DNA from: Actinoplanes ianthinogenes
Lineage (GTDB): Bacteria; Actinomycetota; Actinomycetes; Mycobacteriales; Micromonosporaceae
Reading direction: 5' to 3'
Assembly: GCF_018324205.1 (NCBI RefSeq)
Contig: NZ_AP023356.1
Coordinates: forward strand, 4,171,501 to 4,235,500
DNA length: 64,000 nucleotides
Below are positions 58,317-64,000 of this stretch, piece after piece. The position numbers were made by a program, and so were the translations under genes. Position 1 is the stretch's first letter. Every line of letters begins with the position of its first letter. The notes beneath the pieces were generated by a model that was not told the origin of the DNA, did not search any database, and worked only from the letters and a program-made list of their open reading frames with translations.

Positions 58317-61018
58317 CGGTCTCCGCTCCCTCGGGAGTTGTCGCCCACCAGGGCCAGGAAGGCGTCCTCCAGGCGGCGGCGCGGGACCACCCGGTCGACG
58401 CCGACGCCGGCCCGGACCAGGGAGGCGACCAGGTCGGCGCGCGGGGTGCCGTTCATGTCGACGATCAGGCCGGTGGCGCCGTCCGGGGTGACCGAGCGGA
58501 CGCCCAGGCCGGTGAGGATCTCGGTGGCGGCCGGGACGTCGGTGACCTCGATGGCCACCGACGGGGAATCGCCGACGATGTCGTCGACCGGGCCGGAAGC
58601 GACGATGCGGCCCTTGTTCACCACCACGGCGTGGGTGCAGGTCTGCTCCACCTCGGCGAGCAGGTGGCTGGAGACCAGCACGGCGCGGCCGTCGGTGGCG
58701 TAACGCTGGAGCACCCGGCGCATCTCGGCGATCTGGGGCGGGTCCAGGCCGTCGGTCGGTTCGTCGAGCACGAGCAGTTCGGGCAGGCCGAGCATGGCCT
58801 GGGCGATGGCGAGTCGCTGGCGCATGCCGTGGCTGTAGTTCTTCGTCCGGCGGTGCACCGAGGCGCCCAGTCCGGCGATCTCCAGCGCCTCGTCGAAGCG
58901 GGCGTCCTCCCACGGGCGGCCGGTGGCCCGCCAGTACGCCTTGAGGTTCTCGTAACCGGACAGGTGCGGCAGGAAGCTGGGACCCTCGACCAGCGCGCCG
59001 ACCCGGGACAGGATCTGCGCGCCCGGGACCAGGCGGTGCCCGAAGACGTGGATCTCACCGGCGGTCGGCGAGGTCAGCCCCATCAGCACCCGCAGCGTGG
59101 TGGTCTTGCCGGCGCCGTTCGGGCCGAGCAGGCCCACGACCTGGCCGCGCTCGACCGTGAAGCCGATCTCCTCGACCGCCACGAACCCGTCGCCGTACGC
59201 CTTGCGCAACCCGCTCACCACCAGCGGCGTGTCCGCATAGGCCTCGTTGACCGCGGTCACCCGCCGGCGGCGGCGCACCCGGCGGACCAGCAGCAGGACG
59301 GCGAGGCCGAGCACGAGCACCAGGATCAGCCCGCCCAGCGCGTACCAGTAAAGCGCCGCGGGCGACGCGATCGCCGTGCCCACCAGCGTGGGCAGCGTCA
59401 GCTGCCCGTCGATCGCCACGGTGTAGGTGGCCGGGGCGGCCGGGGTGAGAAACGCCTGGTCCGAGGTCGCGACCACGACCTGGAGCGTGTGCCCGGCCTG
59501 GAGCTGCCGGACGATCGCCGGCAGCGTGACCGTCACCGGCCGGGCCTGGCCGATGTCTTTCGGCAGGCCGGTGAGCCGGACCGGGGCGACCAGACCGGCG
59601 CTGAGCGTCGGCGCGCCGTTCTGGTCGACGTCGTAGAGCTTGACGAAGACCACCGCCTCACCCGTCGGTGACGCCGCCCGCAGCCGCACCGTCGGCGCGC
59701 CCGCCACGTCGATCGCGCTGCTCAGCGGCGCGCTGGCGAACGTGGCGTGCTGGCCCGGGACGTCCGTGGCGACGTTGCCGCTGAGCAGCGAGCTGAGCCG
59801 GCCGCCGAGCCCGGGCAGCGAGGAGATCGCCGCCGGATTGCCGTTCGGCGGGTTCGCGATCGGCTGGGCCGGCCCGCTCAGGTCGACGGTGGCGCTGCCG
59901 GTCCCGCCGAGCCCCGGGTACGCCCCGGTCGAGTACCCGTTGGTCACCAGGTCCCGGTCCATCGCGCTGAACCCGGCCACCCGGGACCAGGTGAAGTCGT
60001 CGCCCGGCGCGCTCCCGGCACCTTTCAGGTAGTGGTCGAGCCACTGCACGGTGAGGAACTTGACCCGGTCCTGATCGTTGCCCGGCCCGGCCCCGCCGTC
60101 GTGCCCGCCGGTGAACCAGGCGACCCGGACCGGCGTGCCGGCGGCGGCGATCCCCCGCGCGTTGGCGTCCGCCTCGGAGAGCGGGAAGAGCGTGTCCACC
60201 GCGCCCTGGATCAGCAGCGACGGCGCCTTGATCCGGTCGAGCACGGTGGCCGGGCTGGACCTGCGCAGCAGGGCGAGAGTGGCCGCGTCGGGCACCCCGG
60301 TGGTGGCCATCGACAGGTACGCCTGGCAGACGTCGGCGGCGAACCGCCCGCAGGCCGGATTGTCGCCGCCCGAGCTGGAGCCGAAGAAGGCGCCGGCCCA
60401 GCTTTTCTTGAACACCCCGGTGGCGTCGGTGCCGGCGGACTGCGGGAGGAACGCGTTACCCAGGTCGTTCCAGGTGATCGACGGGACGATCGCGTCGACC
60501 CGCTGGTCCTGGCCGGCCAGCAGCAGGGCGAGCGCACCGCCGTAGGAGCCGCCGACCACGCCGACCCGGGGGTCCCCGGCCGCGTCGGTGCGCACCTCGG
60601 GGCGCTCGGCCAGCCAGTCGAGCAGCCGCTGAGCGTCCCTGACCTCGTAGTCCGGGCTGTCCAGGTGGATCTCGCCGGTGCTCCGGCCGAAGCCCTGGGC
60701 GGTCCAGGTGAGCACCGCGTAGCCCCGGGCGGCGAGCGACTCGGCGTCCGAGCGGACGGAATCCTTCGTCCCGCCGAACCCGTGGGCGAGCAGCACCGCG
60801 GGCACCCTGCCGGAGCGCTCCCGCGGCACCAGGAAACGCGCGTCCAGGTCGACCGGCTGGTCGCCGGCGGGACCGGTGCGAACCGTGATCCGCAGGTCCT
60901 GGGCGGTCCAGGCGGCGCGCTCGGGGAGCACCGCCCAGATGGTCGCGGCGGCGAGCAGCACGAGCACCACCGCGGCGGTGACCGCCCGGCGCCGGGTCAC
61001 CCGGGGTAACGCAGACAT
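58313..61018 (-). CDS. Secreted-side alpha/beta hydrolase fused through a membrane helix to an ABC ATPase
   Basis: A 901-residue three-part protein. After an N-terminal hydrophobic anchor (about residues 10-28), residues about 40-320 form an X-Pro dipeptidyl-peptidase/CocE-like hydrolase with VGVVGGSYGGALALLL (Ser about 157), and a C-terminal jelly-roll domain to about 540. A transmembrane segment (about 556-580) then leads to a cytoplasmic ABC ATPase: Walker A GPNGAGKT (K about 638), signature YSHGMRQRLAIAQAM (a variant of LSGGQ), and Walker B LLVLDEPTDGLD. TAGGTT at 61031-61026 is 7 nt before the ATG, a leaderless start. The permease gene overlaps downstream. Confidence 0.9.
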   Translation of the reverse strand: MSALPRVTRRRAVTAAVVLVLLAAATIWAVLPERAAWTAQDLRITVRTGPAGDQPVDLDARFLVPRERSGRVPAVLLAHGFGGTKDSVRSDAESLAARGYAVLTWTAQGFGRSTGEIHLDSPDYEVRDAQRLLDWLAERPEVRTDAAGDPRVGVVGGSYGGALALLLAGQDQRVDAIVPSITWNDLGNAFLPQSAGTDATGVFKKSWAGAFFGSSSGGDNPACGRFAADVCQAYLSMATTGVPDAATLALLRRSSPATVLDRIKAPSLLIQGAVDTLFPLSEADANARGIAAAGTPVRVAWFTGGHDGGAGPGNDQDRVKFLTVQWLDHYLKGAGSAPGDDFTWSRVAGFSAMDRDLVTNGYSTGAYPGLGGTGSATVDLSGPAQPIANPPNGNPAAISSLPGLGGRLSSLLSGNVATDVPGQHATFASAPLSSAIDVAGAPTVRLRAASPTGEAVVFVKLYDVDQNGAPTLSAGLVAPVRLTGLPKDIGQARPVTVTLPAIVRQLQAGHTLQVVVATSDQAFLTPAAPATYTVAIDGQLTLPTLVGTAIASPAALYWYALGGLILVLVLGLAVLLLVRRVRRRRRVTAVNEAYADTPLVVSGLRKAYGDGFVAVEEIGFTVERGQVVGLLGPNGAGKTTTLRVLMGLTSPTAGEIHVFGHRLVPGAQILSRVGALVEGPSFLPHLSGYENLKAYWRATGRPWEDARFDEALEIAGLGASVHRRTKNYSHGMRQRLAIAQAMLGLPELLVLDEPTDGLDPPQIAEMRRVLQRYATDGRAVLVSSHLLAEVEQTCTHAVVVNKGRIVASGPVDDIVGDSPSVAIEVTDVPAATEILTGLGVRSVTPDGATGLIVDMNGTPRADLVASLVRAGVGVDRVVPRRRLEDAFLALVGDNSRGSGDR

Positions 61019-61025
61019 GGCGCCC

Positions 61026-61031
61026 AACCTA
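61026..61031 (-). promoter_or_regulatory. -10 element of the hydrolase-ABC gene
   Basis: TAGGTT on the minus strand lies 7 nt upstream of ATG 61018. The divergent Cdc48-like gene has a TAGCGT box near 61083 and its own GGAGG before GTG 61135. Confidence 0.55.
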
Positions 61032-61134
61032 ATCGGGCGCTCCTGAGCACGTGCTGTGAAGCCCGATCTCGCGCGCTGAACGCTAGCGTGGGTGCCCTAC
61101 GGTCTGTCCTGTCGATCAATCGGAGGCTTCCCCG

Positions 61135-63345
61135 GTGGCAGATGAGCTCACGCTGACCGTGACCCTGCGGCCCGCGGCGCTGGACGCCCGGCGCGGCATC
61201 GTCCGCCTGCACCCGGAGGTGATGGCCGCCCTGGCGCTGCAGCCGGGTGACCCGGTGCGGCTGGCCGGGACCCGGGTGACCGCCGGGATCGTGGCCCGGG
61301 CCGAGGCAGGCGCCAGCCGGGCCCTGCTCTATGCCGACGATCTCACCCTCGGCAACCTCGGGATGCGCGACGGCGGGCAAGTCACGGTCACCCCGATCCC
61401 GGTGACCGGGGCACGCCGGGTGACTCTGGCCGGTGCGCCGGAGATCGTCGCCGTGGTCTCCCCGGAGATGCTCCGGCTGGCCCTGCTCGGCAAGGTGGTC
61501 AGCGCCGGCGACGACGTGTCGCTGCTGCCGCAGGACGTGCTGCCCGAGGCCGGGAACAGATCGCTGGTCGAGGCGGCCCGGCGCAGCCTGGCGAACAGGG
61601 TCGGCTACGCCTGGACCAGCACCCTGCTGACCGTCACCGAGGTCACTGACGCGGACGCCGGCCTGGTGACCATGGACACCGTGGTCGCCTGGCAGGACGG
61701 GCCGGCGGCGAGCCCCGCCCACCGGGCGGCACGCGCCGAGATCCGGGCCGAGGCGCCCGCCTCCACCGACCCGGACGTGCCGCCGCCGAGCCTCGACGAC
61801 CTGCCCGGCCTGCGTTCCCAGGCCAAGGAGCTGGAGGAGCTGCTCGACCTGGGCTTCCACCACCGGGAGGTGCTGGCCAAGCTGGGCACCAAGGTCAGTC
61901 TCGGCGTGCTGATCTCGGGACCGGCCGGGTCCGGCAAGTCCGCCCTGGTCCGGGCCGTCGCGGCGACGGTCGGAGCCGGCGTACGCCCGGTCTGGGCCCC
62001 CGAGCTGGCCGCGCTCACCAACGACGCCGCCGCCCGGCGCCTGCGCTCGCTGGCCGACGAGGTGCGCGGCGACGAGCCCGCCGTCCTGCTGATCTCGGAC
62101 GTGGAGGCGCTCGCGCCCCGCGACGAGTCGGGCCCGCTGGCCACGGTGTTCCGCCAGGTGCTGCTCGAGACGGTGGCCTCCGGCGCGGCGGTGGTCTGCA
62201 CGACCAGCAAGCCGGAGTCGGTCGACCCGTCGCTGCGCGCCCCGGACCTGCTCGCCGTCCAGCTCACCGTGCCGCTGCCGGATGCCGCGATGCGCCGCGA
62301 GCAGCTGGGCGTGCTGACCCGCGGGATGCCGCTCGCCGAGGACGTGCGGCTGGACGACGTGGCCGGGCGTACCCCGGGGTTCGTCGCCGCCGACCTGGGC
62401 GCGCTGGCCCGGGAGGCCGGGGTCCGGGCGGCGCTGCGGCAGAAGGTGGCGGACGCGCCGACCGTGACGATGGCCGACTTCGAGGCCGCGCTGGACGTGG
62501 TCCGGCCCACCTCGATGGCCGAGTCCACGCTGGAGGTCGCCAAGGTCACCCTGGACGACGTCGGCGACCTGGCCGAGGTCAAGCAGGTGCTCACCGAGTC
62601 GGTGCTGTGGCCGCTGACCTATCCGGACACCTTCGCCCGGCTCGGCGTCTCCCCGCCGCGCGGCGTGCTGCTCTACGGTCCGCCCGGCTGCGGCAAGACC
62701 TATCTGGTCAAGGCGATCGCCGGGACCGGCAAGGCGAACGTGCTCTCGGTCAAGGGCGCCGAGCTGCTCAGCAAGTGGGTGGGCGACAGCGAGAAAGCGG
62801 TGCGCGAGCTGTTCCGCCGGGCCCGGGAGGCCGCGCCGACCCTGGTCTTCCTGGACGAGGTGGACGCGCTGGCGCCGGCCCGCGGCCAGGGCACCGACGG
62901 CGGGGTCACCGACCGGGTGGTGGCGGCGCTGCTCACCGAGCTGGACGGGGTCGAGGACCTGCGGAACGTGGTGGTGATCGGGGCGACCAACCGGCCCGAC
63001 CTGATCGACCCGGCGCTGCTGCGGCCCGGCCGGCTGGAACGCCTGATCTACGTGCCGCCGCCGGACGGGCCGGCGCGGGCCGCGATCCTGCGGGCGTCGG
63101 CCCGGGCGGTGCCGCTGGACTCCTCGGTCGACCTGGACGTGCTCGGGGCGGAGCTGGAGGGGTTCTCGGCGGCCGACTGCGCGGCGCTGATCCGGGAGTC
63201 GGCGCTGGCCGCGATGCGGGACTCGCTGGAGGCCTCGACGGTCACCCTGGCGAACGTGACCAACGCCCGCGAGCGGGTGCGCGCCTCACTCGACCCGGCC
63301 CAGGTGGCCTGGCTGGAGGCGTACGCAAAGAATCGTCAGGTCTAA
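61135..63345 (+). CDS. Cdc48-like AAA+ ATPase
   Basis: A 736-residue AAA+ protein with an N-terminal Cdc48-like double-psi barrel (about 1-190) and two ATPase rings. D1 has Walker A GPAGSGKS (K268) but its Walker B reads VLLISDVEAL, where the catalytic DE is DV, and the Arg-finger region is lost. D2 has intact GPPGCGKT (K521), LVFLDEVDAL and LLRPGRLERLIYV. Equivalent to Rv0435c-type proteins; unfolds or remodels unknown substrates. GGAGG precedes the GTG. Convergent with DUF3263 by 4 bp. Confidence 0.9.
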   Translation: MADELTLTVTLRPAALDARRGIVRLHPEVMAALALQPGDPVRLAGTRVTAGIVARAEAGASRALLYADDLTLGNLGMRDGGQVTVTPIPVTGARRVTLAGAPEIVAVVSPEMLRLALLGKVVSAGDDVSLLPQDVLPEAGNRSLVEAARRSLANRVGYAWTSTLLTVTEVTDADAGLVTMDTVVAWQDGPAASPAHRAARAEIRAEAPASTDPDVPPPSLDDLPGLRSQAKELEELLDLGFHHREVLAKLGTKVSLGVLISGPAGSGKSALVRAVAATVGAGVRPVWAPELAALTNDAAARRLRSLADEVRGDEPAVLLISDVEALAPRDESGPLATVFRQVLLETVASGAAVVCTTSKPESVDPSLRAPDLLAVQLTVPLPDAAMRREQLGVLTRGMPLAEDVRLDDVAGRTPGFVAADLGALAREAGVRAALRQKVADAPTVTMADFEAALDVVRPTSMAESTLEVAKVTLDDVGDLAEVKQVLTESVLWPLTYPDTFARLGVSPPRGVLLYGPPGCGKTYLVKAIAGTGKANVLSVKGAELLSKWVGDSEKAVRELFRRAREAAPTLVFLDEVDALAPARGQGTDGGVTDRVVAALLTELDGVEDLRNVVVIGATNRPDLIDPALLRPGRLERLIYVPPPDGPARAAILRASARAVPLDSSVDLDVLGAELEGFSAADCAALIRESALAAMRDSLEASTVTLANVTNARERVRASLDPAQVAWLEAYAKNRQV

Positions 63346-63680
63346 CGGCGGCGCGTGCGTGCCCGGGCTGATCGCAGGCGCCGCAGGCGGCCGATCAGCA
63401 CCGGGTCCCGCTCCAGCGCGGCCGGATTGTCCAGCAGAGCGTTGAGCAGCTGGTAATACCGGGTCGAGGAGAGGTCGAAGGTGTCCCGGACGGCCTGCTC
63501 CTTGGCGCCGGCGTGCTTCCACCACTTCGCCTCGAAGGCGAGGATCTGCTCGTCCCGCTCGGTGAGCGCGGGCGGCGGCGGGGCCGGCTCCGATGTGGAG
63601 GTCTCCGGGGCACGCGGAACGGGGATGTGCTGCTGCTCCTCGACCGGCTGGTCCCCGGTCGGGTCGGCGGCGGGCTGCAT
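63342..63680 (-). CDS. DUF3263 protein
   Basis: A 112-residue DUF3263 protein: TERDEQILAFEAKWWKHAGA and VRDTFDLSSTRYYQLLNALL form a helix-turn-helix-like core, with a Pro-rich N-terminus and a basic RLRRLRSARARTRRR tail, suggesting DNA binding. Function unknown. ATG at 63680 is preceded by GGGAG. The order DUF3263-Cdc48-GroEL2 (Rv0430, 0435c, 0440) is loosely conserved. Ends 4 bp inside the cdc48 gene. Confidence 0.83.
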   Translation of the reverse strand: MQPAADPTGDQPVEEQQHIPVPRAPETSTSEPAPPPPALTERDEQILAFEAKWWKHAGAKEQAVRDTFDLSSTRYYQLLNALLDNPAALERDPVLIGRLRRLRSARARTRRR

Positions 63681-63771
63681 GGCACTCCCTGACGGCACGG
63701 ATCGGCTTGCACGGATGGACACACGGGGGCCATCAGCATAAGCGCGACCGACGACCCCCGCGAACGCTACC

Positions 63772-64000
63772 TCAGGTGATATCGCGCTTACGGATCGTCC
63801 ACATTGCGGCACCCACAATGATGATTGACAACGCGAGGAACAACCCGCCTGACATCTGCCAGGTGAGGGTGTACGTCGGTGGCTCGCACCCGTTGGCCGA
63901 GAACACGCAGGGCGCGTTGTAGTCGGTCACCTCGTAGGACTTGAACATCCACGCGGCGATCCAGGTCGGCAGCAGGTACAGGTCGGCGAACCGGGCCTGC
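63772..64000 (-). CDS. ABC transporter permease, C-terminal part (5' end outside window)
   Basis: The last 75 codons of a gene entering from the right edge. The visible protein has two hydrophobic segments (YLLPTWIAAWMF region and MSGGLFLALSIIIVGAAMW) with an extracytoplasmic loop containing two Cys residues (NAPCVFSANGCEPP), ending IRKRDIT. The final RKRDIT-type ending is common in ABC-2 permeases, hence the call. The reading frame is clear but the family rests on little sequence. Confidence 0.6.
   Translation of the reverse strand, partial: QARFADLYLLPTWIAAWMFKSYEVTDYNAPCVFSANGCEPPTYTLTWQMSGGLFLALSIIIVGAAMWTIRKRDIT

Overview
The window is chromosomal DNA from a high-GC actinobacterium. The evidence is very high GC, frequent GTG starts, many leaderless genes, and lineage markers: mycothiol synthase (MshD), mycothiol-dependent isomerase-type protein, GlnR, LmeA, an HbhA-like protein, a Cdc48-like ATPase and a groES-less GroEL under two CIRCE operators. 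Several gene orders match blocks I know from Mycobacterium tuberculosis (Rv0474-0476, Rv0812-0813c, Rv0814c-0820, Rv0430/0435c/0440). Overall style suggests Micromonosporaceae, possibly Actinoplanes; that is inference. No phage, integrase, transposase, tRNA, rRNA or CRISPR array was seen.

Layout. 0-5 kb: murB 5' end, a DinB/mycothiol enzyme, a GH1 beta-glucosidase with its LacI regulator, a macro-domain protein. 5.7-9.3 kb: membrane protein, alpha/beta hydrolase, DUF2516, HbhA-like protein and its XRE regulator behind a long palindrome. 9.3-20.6 kb: asparaginase, BKACE enzyme, YgfZ-Fur pair, PabC, nitrobindin with a 34-residue membrane peptide, DsrE, Nudix, DinG-type helicase, ECF41-like sigma factor and a phosphodiesterase-fold protein lacking catalytic acids. 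20.6-31 kb: phosphate and nitrogen block: DUF47-PiT low-affinity uptake, pstSCAB behind a PHO box, mshD and glnR. 31-35 kb: membrane protein, LmeA, then a leaderless Cys-rich leader peptide ahead of a thiosulfate sulfurtransferase and DUF1416, a probable cysteine-sensing operon. 35-44 kb: AI-2E exporter, GroES-like, PrsW, FUSC, HD hydrolase, DUF4031-GlpD. 44-51.5 kb: a 1708-residue LPXTG surface protein with about eleven cadherin-like repeats, an HxlR-redoxin fusion and a divergent MFS exporter. 51.5-64 kb: GroEL with CIRCE, threonine synthase under a SAM-I riboswitch, GNATs, an unusual hydrolase-membrane-ABC ATPase fusion with its permease, Cdc48-like ATPase, DUF3263 and the end of another ABC permease.

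The most unusual content is noncoding. Four gene-free regions (about 5.0-5.6, 22.3-23.1, 35.1-35.6, 41.4-41.8 kb), three of them between convergent genes, carry tandem arrays of a 63-64 bp unit. Each unit folds as a two-step hairpin and some stem changes are compensated. One array is bounded by inverted copies of a roughly 100 bp module whose own stem covaries between copies, and related modules flank two other arrays. This looks like an ITR-bounded structured repeat family that I cannot assign to any known class. Two unrelated degenerate tandem repeats (42 bp and 34 bp) fill other gaps. A recurrent CGGTACGCCCA motif and two DnaA-box-like sites in an identical 17-bp context lie mostly in such gaps.
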